DNA of 64,000 nucleotides from Epithemia pelagica (Eukaryota; Bacillariophyta; Bacillariophyceae; Surirellales; Surirellaceae). The stretch lies in assembly GCA_946965045.2 (NCBI GenBank), contig OX337237.1:2356001-2420000 (forward strand). Reading direction: 5' to 3'. The position numbers and the translations under genes were made by a program. This document shows positions 50,855-62,478 of the stretch, in pieces; positions within the stretch are counted from its first letter, which is position 1; every line of letters begins with the position of its first letter. The notes under the pieces were generated by a model that searched no databases, was not told the DNA's origin, and was given only the letters and a program-made list of their open reading frames with translations.

Positions 50855-51563
50855 ATGATGATGATGATTGCAAAGAATAAGTTTAGTTGGGTTCTCTTGT
50901 TGGTGTGTCTGGTCGTTGGTTGGTTCCGTCCGGTGCAGGGCTTTCAATCCGTCCAACCTCGCACGGTGGTTGTGTCACCCACAACAACAACGACGGCCTT
51001 GAATGTCTTTGGCAACAAGAAAACGGCCGCCTCCCGGGCCGCCGAAGCCGAGGCCGCAGCCAAGTACTGGCAAGGAGAATGGGTCTGCAAAGATTGTGGA
51101 TACATTTACAATCGGGTACGTCGTTGGTTGGTGTCCAAGTTGCTGTGGTCTTTGTGTTTTGAAAATCCCAGTGGCCTCCGAATTTTTGGTGAAGGAAACG
51201 TTGATGGGAAGAAATCGATTGAACATCCTGTCATCCTACAATCCCGGTATATTTCTAACCATTGACTCTTTGTCTATTGTTGTTCTGGTTGCAACCAACC
51301 CTTGTTGTTGTTGTTGTTGTTGTTGATGTGTGTATACGTCATGTTGGATTCGACAGGCCGAATGTGCCGGCATGTACTTTGAAGAACAGGGACCCGGTTT
51401 CCGTTGTCCGCAATGTTCCGGTCCTCGTCGTCGTTACGCCAAAAAGGTGGGAGATCGCGTCGGAACGACCTTGGATGGAGGTGATGCCCCCATTCTCATT
51501 TTTTCCTTTGGCGGTGTGATTGCCACCATTGCCTTTGGAATCTGGGCCGTCCAAAACTTGTAA
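50855..51563 (+). CDS. Plastid-targeted membrane rubredoxin (RubA-like)
   Basis: Exons 50855-51115 and 51357-51563 join at a phase-0 GT-AG intron of 241 nt to give 155 aa. The first methionine of an ATGATGATGATG run is used. A hydrophobic signal (FSWVLLLVCLVVGWF) ends in V-Q-G-F-Q-S, an aromatic plastid-type motif, followed by a Thr-rich transit segment. The rubredoxin core spans the splice site: W-V-C-K-D-C-G-Y-I-Y-N, then F-R-C-P-Q-C-S-G-P-R-R-R-Y, supplying the four Cys for iron. A C-terminal transmembrane helix (ILIFSFGGVIATIAFGIWAV) completes the layout of RubA, a thylakoid rubredoxin needed for photosystem II assembly in cyanobacteria and plastids. The intron contains a GTT microsatellite. 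Confidence 0.92.
51302..51326 (+). repeat. (GTT)n microsatellite in the rubredoxin intron
   Basis: TTGTTGTTGTTG tract of about 25 bases just upstream of the intron's 3' end; it may act as part of the pyrimidine-rich tract. Confidence 0.8.
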
Positions 51564-53131
51564 TAAACGGGACATTTGGTAGACTGTTTCTTCATGGATC
51601 CAATCACACGCTATAGTATTACTTGACCGAAACCAAACGCAAAGCACACACACACAAACTTGTTCTAGCCACAAAGACGACGACAACAACGAGAGCGCTG
51701 CTCCTACTACACATCGTGAAACCCCAATGTCAAAGCCAACCCAACCAGCATCTTATCACCGTTTCCGGTGATGAAATGAATAAACACTCTTGTCCTATAT
51801 CTCACTACCTAGTACTTCGTTTCACCCGCATCCACGGCAGTCCTTCTTGAGTACACCAAAACCAGAAAATTCCACAAACGAGACGAAGAAGAGAGAACGA
51901 CCAATGTCCTGTTTTCCTTGTTCGGCTTCCATGGCATGTGTCAAGTCCTTCAGCGAGTGGATTTGTATTTCTGCATAGATGCGATCCTCCATCCAGGTTG
52001 TCAGCGTTGTTCTACCTTGTCTAGGTGGACTTGTTATTCTTTGGCCCAGATCGATCCATGTCGTGAACATCCTAAATAAAAGAGGGGATTCTCGGGACGT
52101 CAAGACATTCAAACCTTTTCTCAAGAAAGCGACAGAGGTGCACTCAATGACTCCATGTTGAGGACCATTGTTGAAAAGAGAGTGGAGTAGGAAGAGGTAT
52201 AGAGGTAGCACTAGGTAGCACTGCGTCTGATCTGTCCCCCGCGCAGCCACAGCTGTTTTCGAAGGACGCAAGCGGGATCTTGGCGATAAAGGGGATTTGT
52301 CTTCAGATTTAAGGGTGCGGTGTAATCTTCCCCCAAAACGTTTCTGGTTATGAAGACCGAAACGAGATATTGTTCAAGAGATTGAATCATCCTTGGGAAA
52401 CTGGAACGCTTGAAATTCTTTTGCCCCCATATGGTGAAATAATTCGGGGATGGATATCTATTCGTAATCGCTCCGCCGGGACAGATCGCAGAAACCACGC
52501 AAAATACAACTCTCTCTCTCTATGATCATAGAGAACACAGCGTCTCCTATTTTTGTTGCGGTGTGGTTCTTCTTCTTTGGTTCTTACCATATATACTACG
52601 CCCTGGATCCTGACACAGTGCAAGTACCAAACAAGACCAGGAATCACAACCACACCCACCAAGCAAAAAGAGTGGACGTCAAGGAGAAAGTGTGGTTCCT
52701 CTCAAGCAACCGGTGTTGGCGCTGTATTGGTTGCGGCGCGCTGCCATAAGTGATCGCAACGGCTGGAAGGTGCACCTTGGAGTGTGAACAACGGACTTGC
52801 TGGCAAAATTCTATCTAGGAGTGTCCACCAGAGAGAGAGGTCAGGCATTGGTTGCTGCGTGACGAGAATCGGTGGTGTTGGCAGGAAGGAGAGAGAACCA
52901 CAACACCACGTGTCTTGTTGTTGTTGGTGTTGGTGGTGGTGGTGTTGTTGCTTCCCATACAAACGGTTCAGCATCGTTTTAGTTGGTTGTTGGGTGGCTA
53001 CTTTCTTCGTGTCCTGCTTACGACAGGAGAGAGTCTCCAAGAAATTGTTGCACACAACAGCGGCCTTGTGGACAAGACAAACCTCCATTCTTGGAGTGTG
53101 ACTTGACGTCGTCTTTCACCAGTGTCACAGG
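51564..53131. other. 1.6-kb intergenic region
   Basis: No convincing gene. A 149-codon minus-strand frame (51822-52271) and several shorter ones lack domain or targeting patterns. A TGTTG/GTGGTG-rich stretch lies at 52915-52945. It includes the promoter of the next gene. Confidence 0.4.
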
Positions 53132-55399
53132 ATGTGGTGGAACCGTCGAGAGGAAAGCAGTAGTAACGGATATAGCAGTACAGAAGATCGCAGCGAAGAC
53201 GAGAGCAGTCACTCCAATCATCGATCCACTTCCTTTTCCAAACACAGCAACCACAGTCAAAGCAACAACAACCACAACAACAACAACAATACCTATTCCT
53301 TTCGAAGCACTACTTCGTCTACTTCCAAAAAGACCAAAAGTGCCGGTGCCAGTAGTCGACAATCCTTTTTGGGTGGTTCCAAATCCCTTGTCCCTCAACG
53401 ACGATCGAGACGAAACAACACCAACAACCTCAAGAAACAGCGAAGCAAAAGTACCAAGGAAACGACTTCGGGTATTTTTTCCAAACTAGGAATCACTGGC
53501 AACAGCAGTAGTACAGACGACGCTCTGCACGATTTGGAAAATACCGTGGCGGAAACCCACATGGGATTTGAAGTGTCCTTGGCTTCCTTGAACAACAACG
53601 ACAAAAGCAACAACGCGACGACTTCTCCTCGCATTACAGCACCCTCCAATAATAGTAGCGGTCAGTATCGATCCCCCGCGGCCATGAAGCATCATTCGTC
53701 ATTCTCCGGTGCGGCGGCTGCTTCTCCCTCATCCTATTCGTCTCCTTCGCAATCTTCTCCGTCACGCTATCATGCCACCAACACAAAAGTCGGTGGAAGC
53801 AAGCATACCACACATCGGGGTGTTCAAATGAAACCGGTTATGTCCTTTCAAGAAGAATTGTTGGCTCGGCAAAAAATTCATCGAACCCAATATACCGTGA
53901 CCCAATGGCCTGCCTTGGGACCCAAACCCAAGGGGCAAGCTTCGTCGCCATCTCATTTGTCGTCGCGACTATGGTCCAGCAGCAACACCAACAACAGCAA
54001 ACCGCCCGCCAATGCCTTGATGACTCTGTCCCGACATCATCGAGTCCAATATCCAGCCGCTGGTATGGATTCCTCCTCAAAACCAGCATTTTCCTTTGAC
54101 GATTGCTTGTTTTTGTTGCGAAGCCATGAAGTTGTGGATGAAATGACAAGTTTAAGGGAAGAGTTGGCCCACATGGATGCTGAAGTCGATGCCTTGCAAA
54201 AGGATAAAAAACAATTGGAAGATTTGGTTTCTGGATCACAACCTCAACAAGCACCATCCTCTCCTTCTGGAGCTCTTTCCCCACCGGAATTTCCCAGCCC
54301 CGGTGGTACGACTTCGGGTAACAATATTCCAACCGCCTGGGATGTCAATGAATTGTTGGGATCACGCAGCATTACGGTAGCCCAACGATCGCAATTGCAA
54401 ACTCAACGAGGCATTCATTTGACGGTCCATTTTCATGATCGGAGTGCCACTGAAGCCTTGGCCTCTCGATGTGGTATAAAGAACCATGTCTTGGCCAAAT
54501 TCAAGGAATCGCACAAGCAACAATTTGTCCGCAATTCGTCCACGGCGTCCTCCTCGACGCCAATACACCAACACAAGTACCAGAACAATGGTCCCCTATC
54601 GGTTGTCAACAACCAATTATTATTGGAATTAACACCCGACACGTGTCGAGAGGGTGGTGCAGCCACACATATTCAACAAATAGCCTTGTTGTGCAAGGAT
54701 GGTGGTCGAGAATTGAGTTTCTTTTTGGGCAAGGACCAAGGCAAATCAGTCTACTGGGGCCATTTACCGGATCGGTTATATCGACGAATGCAAGATCAGG
54801 GAATGAATCCCAAACAATCGGCGTCGGAATTGACCTATTTGGCAACCGGTCCCATGGATTATTATTATGCCGAATTTCGATCGGGAGAAGCCTGGTGGGG
54901 TTCCTCGGTGGACGACCGAGCCTTTCATTCCATTTGTACCGAATGGGATGTCTACCGTGTAGCTTTTGGTCCCTGTCTGGTTGTAGAAGAAGAACCAGAA
55001 ACTATGGGAGATGCTGGAACCTCCCCTCCCATGTCCCCCCAACAGCAACAACCTCAATCACCGACACCCGCACAACAATCCCGAACTCCCACAACGACCT
55101 CGTCCTGGGTCGTTTTGAGTCGCGATGGCCGGGCCGCCTGGAAGAATATCCCCTCTCGTTTGGATCGTTTGTTGTCCAGTCGCATGGCCAATCAAGCCGG
55201 TGTGGCCGAAGTGTCCTTGGGCTGTGGCGATTCTTACTTTTGTCGATTCTTGGATGGGACGGTCGATTATTGTTTGCCCAGTACCGTTGCGGCCGTCTGT
55301 CAACAGTTGGAAGCCAAGGGATCGACGACCATTACCAGCATTGCCCTGCATCCCGAACTGTCCCAGGACTTTGTCATTCGAAGTGCCACCTTCTACTAA
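53132..55399 (+). CDS. Unknown protein with two related C-terminal modules
   Basis: 755 aa, intronless. Residues 1-330 are Ser/Asn/Thr-rich low complexity with a basic patch (RRSRRNNTNNLKKQRSK) that may be a nuclear signal. A coiled coil lies near residues 334-366 (TSLREELAHMDAEVDALQKD). The C-terminal third has two modules that look alike: at ~510-615 a H-L-P-D-R-L-Y-R-R-M segment leads to Y-L-A-T-G-P-M-D-Y-Y-Y-A-E-F-R-S-G, and at ~655-745 N-I-P-S-R-L-D-R-L-L leads to V-S-L-G-C-G-D-S-Y-F-C-R-F-L-D-G. Both go P-x-R-L-x-R, then a strand with L-x-x-G, then a G/D-x-Y-(Y/F)-x-x-(E/R)-F strand. No family recognised; the real conserved part seems to be this module. Confidence 0.6.
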   Translation: MWWNRREESSSNGYSSTEDRSEDESSHSNHRSTSFSKHSNHSQSNNNHNNNNNTYSFRSTTSSTSKKTKSAGASSRQSFLGGSKSLVPQRRSRRNNTNNLKKQRSKSTKETTSGIFSKLGITGNSSSTDDALHDLENTVAETHMGFEVSLASLNNNDKSNNATTSPRITAPSNNSSGQYRSPAAMKHHSSFSGAAAASPSSYSSPSQSSPSRYHATNTKVGGSKHTTHRGVQMKPVMSFQEELLARQKIHRTQYTVTQWPALGPKPKGQASSPSHLSSRLWSSSNTNNSKPPANALMTLSRHHRVQYPAAGMDSSSKPAFSFDDCLFLLRSHEVVDEMTSLREELAHMDAEVDALQKDKKQLEDLVSGSQPQQAPSSPSGALSPPEFPSPGGTTSGNNIPTAWDVNELLGSRSITVAQRSQLQTQRGIHLTVHFHDRSATEALASRCGIKNHVLAKFKESHKQQFVRNSSTASSSTPIHQHKYQNNGPLSVVNNQLLLELTPDTCREGGAATHIQQIALLCKDGGRELSFFLGKDQGKSVYWGHLPDRLYRRMQDQGMNPKQSASELTYLATGPMDYYYAEFRSGEAWWGSSVDDRAFHSICTEWDVYRVAFGPCLVVEEEPETMGDAGTSPPMSPQQQQPQSPTPAQQSRTPTTTSSWVVLSRDGRAAWKNIPSRLDRLLSSRMANQAGVAEVSLGCGDSYFCRFLDGTVDYCLPSTVAAVCQQLEAKGSTTITSIALHPELSQDFVIRSATFY

Positions 55400-55667
55400 C
55401 ACACAAACCCGTTTTTTCTCTACGCTGTCTACACACAACATACCATAGAGCAAGTATGGCTAGTTTTAGAACGAGACCCCAAGGTTGAGTCTGTGTATCG
55501 TAGAAATGGTAGTACAGATGAAAATACCATGACCAAAGTCAGTTTGGTACCATGTGATGGATTTGTAGAGAGATATGGTCTATTCTGAGTTGAGAAGCCC
55601 TACAAGCTGAGATATATGCTTGGCATTCATCCACGACAATCCATCTTTTTTTCCTGGTAGACACGTC

Positions 55668-57684
55668 TCACGGTTGTGTCATTCGCGCAGCAGAGGCAAA
55701 GTCAAACTGTTCCTGTGGCCAGAGGCATTGCTTGTCTTTCATATGACTGTATTCACAAGACGGGCACGACGATAGGAGATTGGCCCATTTCCCATAATTC
55801 TATTAAAGTAAGGCCGAAGAAAGCACACGCACACACACGCACATGAGAGTCTTAGAAACCAACCAACAACAAGGCGAGACAAAAATTCTCCCAGTACCTT
55901 CACATAACACTTACCCCCAAGTTGTGCACAATGCATTTCGCATGAGACAAGATATACAAATCCACAAAGGTGTCGTAGTGCTCCGATGCCTCATGCGGTG
56001 ACAAGGCTTCCGAGGGCGGATCGGCCTGAATGTCCTTGCCGTCATCCCTTGTTTCTGATTGTTTCCTGTTCTTTTTCTTTTTATTGGGTGGGGACAAATA
56101 GGCATGTCCCAGATCCAAATGCAATGTGTGATCGTCGCCCGCCGCAGAGCTCTGATTCCCTGTTGATGATGAGGCTGGATGACGCCGCATCGTGGCATGG
56201 ACCAAACCCATGTTTTGAGCATAGTGGACCGCGGCTTGGGCCGCCATACCATGGTCGGCCGCCACAAAAATCCGTGTTTGATTATGAAAGGCCAGTGACA
56301 TGGGAGTCGAGGCATTGTTGCGTGCAACCGCGGTCGTGTTGTTGTAGTCGTTTACAAGACTAGTGCTTGAACTCAGTGGATGATGCGCCACCACCAAATG
56401 TCCCAAACAATGGACGGCATTGGTCGCCATGGCCACGCGTTGTGGCTCGGTCAATCGTCGATGGTATCGCGATCGAATGTGAATGGCATGATAGTGATTG
56501 GGAATCAAGTGCAGCTCCTTCATGGAGCGGTCAATTTGTTCCTGAACGGGTGGAGAGGGAACAAAGACGGCCTTCCAACAAGGGTCAAACACTTGTTGGT
56601 AGGATGGAGCAGAGAAAGTTTCGAGAGGCGAGTGGTTCCGAGTGACGTTGGACTCGTCGCCGGATTGTGGCAACACATGAGCATTGTATTCATGGGCGCC
56701 GTGGAAATGTGATTGAATGAGTACCGACATGACTTCCGGGCCCTCGTTCTCAGGGGGAGTGTCCTTGGTCGTGTGTCGCTTTGATGGTATGGTTTCTGAA
56801 ACTTCATGATCTTTGCTGTTGTTTTCATTTTCATTGTTGTCGTCTATATGATGTTGATGATTCAACATCCATTTGTTGAGCTGTGTCATGGATCGGATAT
56901 TGGCGTTTTGGGAAAACTTGTAGTGCTCCATATCTGGATGCGGAGGCCATGTCCAATTAAAGCCAACCAGACTTGATGATTTGGTGGTGGACGACGGTGT
57001 GGTAGGAGGTAACAGAAAGGACTCCAACCGGGCCGGTCGTTCCCAATAGAAAAACAAGAGACGTTTGGTTTGGGCAGCCACGAGAAGATAATAGGGCAAG
57101 GGTTTGAGTCTGTCGGCGGCTCCTCCACAAACCTTGTCTTGAGTCAAACAACGAACTACCAAATAGTCATAATCCTTCCAAGACTCTGTCGCGGAACTAT
57201 GAGTCATGTTCCAACAGGCTTGTCGATGCCAGGCAAAGTACTCGGTCATCCATTTTGGAAGGGGAGGCTTGATGTCACTTGGGTTGATAGCAAGAGGACT
57301 TGTGCTGTTGGTTGGCAAAGGAGGATCCGAAACGGTGTCTTCTTTGTTGATTGGAGCCGTTGGGTTTGACAATTCAATGGACCATTCTTGTGGTCGAAGA
57401 AACTGAAACGGAGGATTGAGGGAAGTCATTCTACGGTCCAGTAGTATCCCAATACCTCCAGACAGAACCATCCAACCAATGGTCGACACTCCCACAGCTG
57501 CGCTCAGCATGGACGCTCTACTTCTCCGCTTTTGCTTGGTTTGGTTGTTTCTCGTGGAATCCTGTAGAATCGTCATGGTGCCGTCACTTTTGGATATCAC
57601 GGATGGCATCCCGAGACGACGAATCAAGCATATCACGAAGCTCGAAGGGAACAAAACTGTGAGATGATTCTTGGGCGACCACAT
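55668..57684 (-). CDS. Type II membrane glycosyltransferase-like protein (fucosyltransferase-like)
   Basis: Exons 57684-55915 and 55799-55668, separated by a 115-nt intron (GTAAGTG...TTAATAG, phase 0), give 633 aa. The frame starts with TTG at 57696, so ATG 57684 is used; ATG 57576 would place a basic 20-residue tail directly before the signal anchor (MLSAAVGVSTIGWMVLSGGI). The lumenal part has V-C-G-G-A-A-D-R-L-K-P-L-P-Y-Y, then R-L-L-F-F-Y-W-E-R-P-A-R-L-E-S-F-L, A-I-H-I-R-S-R-Y (the H-x-R nucleotide-sugar motif of fucosyltransferases), F-V-A-A-D-H-G and, across the splice site, G-N-Y-G-K-W-A-N-L-L-S-S-C. These suggest a Golgi GT-B enzyme related to alpha-1,6/O-fucosyltransferases. Donor and acceptor are not established. 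His/Asn/Ser-rich inserts enlarge it. Confidence 0.7.
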
Positions 57685-58455
57685 TCTTATTTGCAAAACT
57701 GAGACCCTCCCAGAGATCTTGTGTGCGACGTGTAGCTACAAGTTCCGTATGTCTCATAGACGAATACATAGGGAAATGATACTGGTACCTGTTAGGCCTG
57801 CGATGAAGGCAATACTAATATTTTGATATCATCACGACTAAAAATGAGTGCATGACTAAAATCGCCTTAACAAGAAACCAAAAAGGCTTAAAGGGAGTCC
57901 GTTGAAGCATGTGAGACTGCAAGACTTGCGCGCATAACGGATAAGAGATGTTGTGTGTTGTGTGCGCAACCTTCGTTCTCACAAAACCCAGAGACAACAA
58001 TATTATGTTGCACTGTTTTCAAACCTGTCCAGATATGTTGGTGCTGTTGGGTGTACAAGGGAGAATATGGTGTGCCTTAATACCAGTGCTCACTTATGAA
58101 TCTGGTTGAGTGCATCCATTGTGATTTCACATGGGTAAAAGTCGACAACAGAGAAAAACACTGCCGAATTTCTGTCAATCACTCCCACAAATCCCCTTAA
58201 CAGTCAACCACAAATTCCACTGGATACGCTTACCACATAACAACTTGCAATTATAAAAGACTCCACACAATATGTTTCATGGTGTCAATGACTTGGAGCA
58301 ACTTCTCAATTCCCGCGACAACAACAATAACAGCGTTCTCCGAAATGGCATCTACTTTATTCCGATGATGATACGAATGTCAAAAACTCCATGCTTTAAG
58401 TGCAAAATCCTAGATTAAAACTATATCCTTTTCTGGACACGACCTTTCGTATAAT
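57685..58455. other. Intergenic region
   Basis: Upstream of the fucosyltransferase-like gene and downstream of the LamG gene, both on the minus strand. AT-rich, with no gene or repeat recognised. Confidence 0.4.
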
Positions 58456-60825
58456 TCACAAGCTAATTTGGCCCCATTCATCATCAATTGTGATTGAGGA
58501 ATAATCGTCGTCGTCATCCTCTTCGTCCAGTTCGTATGACGACACCACAGAATCCTGATCTGTATCATCTTTTGCCGACACTGGCGTTTCATGGATCTTT
58601 TGGTTAGTGATAAACACAATGACTCGATTAGAAAGCTCATCTTTGGAGCTGTTGTCCGTCTCTGTTTCGGTCTCTTCTTGTGGGGCTGGTAGATGCTCAT
58701 CGGGAGAATCCGTACGGCGGTCGTCACGAATCGCAACACCCGAACCTCGAGCTCGACACAACCGCATGGCCTTGGCAATGAACCGACCACAACCAACGCA
58801 AATACAGCACACAAAAAATGATAAAATGACCCAAAACAAGAGATCGGCCAGGTCAAAATTGGATGGATCCGCATTGGGAATCCCCCACATGGCTTCGTCA
58901 TCGTCGTGTCCGTGGAGTCCCCCCGTTTGAATCAGGCTTTCCATTGCCGGTATTTGGATGGTTGCAGTTTCACGGTAACAACCATCAAACCATGTTTCAG
59001 AAAACGGTAATGCCAAAGAATCGATTCCTCCAACGATTCTTCTGTGTTCTTCATGTTCATGGGTGGTCAAACAATCGTCGCCGTCAGCACCGTCATAAAT
59101 GGCAAGGAGGACTTCATCGGCGGCACCCGGCTCAAACCCCTCGTAGACAAGATTCTGCAATACTTGTTCCACCTGACTAGGAACCGCGACAAACGTCATG
59201 TGACGATCGCCCACTCCGTTACCAAAGCACTGCCAACTGGATTGAGACCGACCACGACAGGACCAAAAGTCTGCCAAGTGCCTGAATTGAGGATCCAAGG
59301 TCAAACGACCGTTCCTCGTGGTGACATCCACTCGAATCAGATTCAAGTCAAAATCTTTTGAGTCTGTCACCCGTATACCATGGCACAAAAGCTCTTTTGA
59401 ATCCTTTGTACGGTTTGCCGGCAACACGGCTTCTTTCGGGGCATGAAGTTTTGGGCGGTGATTCTTGTGACGAACCACAATGGACTGGACGACAGCTTCT
59501 TGTTGCTTCGCCACAACTACTCCATCATCATCAAGCACCAAAATCCGGTAGGCAAAAGATTCGTTCCAACGCCAGCTGTTGTTGAGTTCAAGTGGCTCGC
59601 CAAGTGCATTCAGTTTGGGGGTATTGAAATACTCCTCGTCGGAGAGGGTATACAGGACAGAGAGTCTCGAAGCATTTTGTCCGTTCATTGGAAGACGGGT
59701 TTGAAGGGTAATGGGAAGAAATTCAGTCTCGTTCCCGGACGACAATGACACGGCCTTGACTGATAGATTCCCATGGGCTGGTAGAGTGGTAAACTCCATG
59801 GCCAAATTCAAAATCGTCTTGGTCCTTACGGTACTTTCGTTGTCGGACCCAATCCCCACCAAGTCAATGGCAACCGCGTCACGAGAAGCTTGAGGTAGCA
59901 CAATAGCGTCCAGAGTCGGACTCTTCCAGTCGAGCGAAACAACATCTTTCGGTTTTTCGTTTTGCAGCGAGGACAAGCCCTCTTGGTACACACTCAACAC
60001 TTGTGCATCGGTGAGACTGGAATCAAAGAGGGAGACTTGGTGAATGGCTCCATGAAAGCGTGCTGTCGACCCGTGTGTTCCAAAGACTTGGAGTTTGGTC
60101 GTATCCCACTGTGCCACAGGTGAAGACGAAAAGGAATTCTTCAAGCCGTGATGCAAGACGTGTCCATTCCAATGAACCGATGTAGTACCCGAGCCCAATG
60201 TTAACACCAAGTGATTGGAGGTGCCACTCGTTTGGGAAACATTAACGTGGTGCAGATACAGAATTCTGCACGACTTTGCTTCGTCGTCATCTTGGTATCG
60301 AATCAAAATGTGATTTAAATACAAGGCGATTTGGAGCTCGTATCCGGGACATCCGAGTGAGGTGACGTAGTCTTGTTCATCTTGATTCTTGTCGACGGTG
60401 GTCCAGGTCAACAACGGATAAAGTTTTGCCTCTTGTGGATGCTCCACTTCTTGTGGATCCGGTCGGAACCAGACCGACACGACCAAGGCTGACGTCGATT
60501 CTCCTTGAGCAAAGTGATTGGACCAAAAATGACGATCGAGAGCCTGTGATTCCAGGTGAGCACCGGTACTGGTATGATTTCCCGATGCTTGAGGGTTCAA
60601 GCTAAGACCAGACTGATATCCACAGGACCATGGATTGGCGTTTGTGGAAGTTGTAGCAGTATGGTTGTTGCTGCTGGACAGCAAATCCGCATGCCCCGAT
60701 ACAGCAGATGGAAAGCGCCATTCGGAAACGGGGCACACTCGGAAATCGTAGTGTTCCACGGCCTCTGGCAGTGGTGCTTCGTCGTCACCGGACTCAATTT
60801 GTCGCCGCAGGTACGGGCGAGCCAT
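58456..60825 (-). CDS. Single-pass membrane protein with LamG-like (concanavalin-fold) ectodomain
   Basis: The frame opens with TTG at 60864; ATG 60825 (ACCATGG) is used, giving 789 aa. Residues ~30-290 have the LamG/jelly-roll pattern: V-S-V-W-F-R-P, L-Y-P-L-L-T-W, Y-E-L-Q-I-A-L-Y-L, and the closing A-R-F-H-G-A-I-H-Q-V-S-L-F-D-S-S-L-T-D-A-Q-V. Two further beta-rich segments follow, with N-H-R-P-K-L-H-A-P and several N-x-S/T sites, resembling cadherin-like repeats. A transmembrane helix near 658-683 (DLLFWVILSFFVCCICVGCG) precedes a ~105-residue acidic cytoplasmic tail. A receptor or adhesion protein is likely. No signal peptide is visible at this start, so an upstream coding exon may be missing from this model. 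Confidence 0.72.
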   Translation of the reverse strand: MARPYLRRQIESGDDEAPLPEAVEHYDFRVCPVSEWRFPSAVSGHADLLSSSNNHTATTSTNANPWSCGYQSGLSLNPQASGNHTSTGAHLESQALDRHFWSNHFAQGESTSALVVSVWFRPDPQEVEHPQEAKLYPLLTWTTVDKNQDEQDYVTSLGCPGYELQIALYLNHILIRYQDDDEAKSCRILYLHHVNVSQTSGTSNHLVLTLGSGTTSVHWNGHVLHHGLKNSFSSSPVAQWDTTKLQVFGTHGSTARFHGAIHQVSLFDSSLTDAQVLSVYQEGLSSLQNEKPKDVVSLDWKSPTLDAIVLPQASRDAVAIDLVGIGSDNESTVRTKTILNLAMEFTTLPAHGNLSVKAVSLSSGNETEFLPITLQTRLPMNGQNASRLSVLYTLSDEEYFNTPKLNALGEPLELNNSWRWNESFAYRILVLDDDGVVVAKQQEAVVQSIVVRHKNHRPKLHAPKEAVLPANRTKDSKELLCHGIRVTDSKDFDLNLIRVDVTTRNGRLTLDPQFRHLADFWSCRGRSQSSWQCFGNGVGDRHMTFVAVPSQVEQVLQNLVYEGFEPGAADEVLLAIYDGADGDDCLTTHEHEEHRRIVGGIDSLALPFSETWFDGCYRETATIQIPAMESLIQTGGLHGHDDDEAMWGIPNADPSNFDLADLLFWVILSFFVCCICVGCGRFIAKAMRLCRARGSGVAIRDDRRTDSPDEHLPAPQEETETETDNSSKDELSNRVIVFITNQKIHETPVSAKDDTDQDSVVSSYELDEEDDDDDYSSITIDDEWGQISL

Positions 60826-62478
60826 GGTTCGTGTGGTTATATCGTCCTTTTCTGGATTGGACAATGTGATGGACTAGCGTTGAGTTCGAAGTGTGGCTTT
60901 TGTGTGCAAAGTGTTTGACGTCGGTGAATGGTATGCAGTATCAAGATCGACTTGTTGATGGACTCACTAGAGAGTTTATGTGTTTGCAATGGAAGGAAAT
61001 CCTCGTCCACTGGAGGAAGAAAAAACCCATTGCGGTGTTGTGTTGGTGATTTGCATCCGTTTCGCGAAACGGCACAAACCACGAATCACGGATTTGGGGC
61101 AGCTGCTGCGAGACATGAGAGATGGAGCCAGTGTCTTGTGGGTTGCTCATTATTATGAATCGAAACATGATGCAATATCCATAATGGATTCGTAATTCGG
61201 GTGGCTTCGATACAGCTCCGTCAAAACAATTGCAGTTCCTTTGACAGTGACGGAGCGACGTTCCGCACAGACCACAAAAGAAAAATCAACGCCGCTTCTA
61301 CCAACAAGAAATGTAAGCTCAGGTCATGAAAGAACATGATCAATACCGTAGTGATCAGCTCAAATGACACGTTTGATAGGATATGACCTCGGATTGTTGC
61401 TTCTTGTACTGGTCGCGTTCCTGAACTATGATTCCAAAAATTGAAACCTGTCACACACAGTTCCAGCGTGTTCCATTGTCTTTATGATCTGATGGAGGCC
61501 TACGTCAGATTGAATATCTTCCTTTTGTGAAAGATTGGCATTGGACAATTTGCGAGTGACCTGGTTGCGGACCGCATCATCTTCTTAAACACTTCTTGTT
61601 GTCTTCTGGTCTCGAGACAAGAGATCAATGCCTCTGCGCCTGTGACGGACATGGAACGCGCCAAAAAGGGTCCCCCGGCGCGAAGCGCGGGTCCATCTGC
61701 CAGCAGAACAGACAGACCGACTCTATGGTTTGTCTTGCTCGCGAAATGGGTGGTCTAATGAGATTTTCTGGTGAGAAAAGGACATCTTGAAAAAAGATTG
61801 GCCATCAACCATGACAAATGACAACATCGAGTTTAGGTAGTTCATTCAACGGCCAATGGCCATACAATGGAAAGAAAGAAGAAATGGCACACCCCGTCTT
61901 TCGAGCTGGAGAGAGGAGCAGGTTCAAAAGTACTTACGAGCTTCCTCGCAGTCGGTCCGTATAGCATGAACCTATGGCTCCGAGAACAGTTCAAGGCTTT
62001 TACCGGTTATGGAGGCATTTTCCCCATTCGTAACAAAAGCACATCTACTATGCCTAGGTAGTCAAACCACTGGTAGACGCAGGAGTCAAGTAGAGCTGAA
62101 TGGTTGCTTTCAAACAAAATGCGGCCGCAAGACCTTCCAGTTCGCCCAACTTTTTGTTGAGGTTGGATCATGTCTAGATCCACTACCTAGGTTCGATCCA
62201 TGTATACAAACATGAATGTTCGAACGACGGAACACGGAATTCCAACTTGGTGAGTTTCTGACATGGCCGCGACAAGAGGGGGCAAGATCCCCCAGAGTGC
62301 GGAGGTGTACAATAACATGGGGCGTCATCATTGTCGTCTTCTCAACGTACAGAGCGACACACTCGTAATCCTCATTGCGATTACGACGCCCATTATTCTC
62401 ATGCGGTGGACCGTAGGCATGTATTTTTTTCTCTTCACACTGTATCGGACGAGTTTCTGTCGGAAAATTCACCATTCA
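60826..62478. other. 1.65-kb intergenic region
   Basis: Contains the promoter of the LamG gene and the 3' end of the glycosyltransferase-like gene. A GC-rich patch near 61655-61695 can fold (GGGTCCCCCGGCGCGAAGCGCGGGTCC). Short frames have no family pattern and no tRNA structure could be formed around GGTTCGATCC at 62189. Confidence 0.4.

Noticed and set aside
62185-62200. tRNA suggested by GGTTCGATCC
   Set aside because: No T-stem pairing, anticodon arm or acceptor stem can be formed around it.
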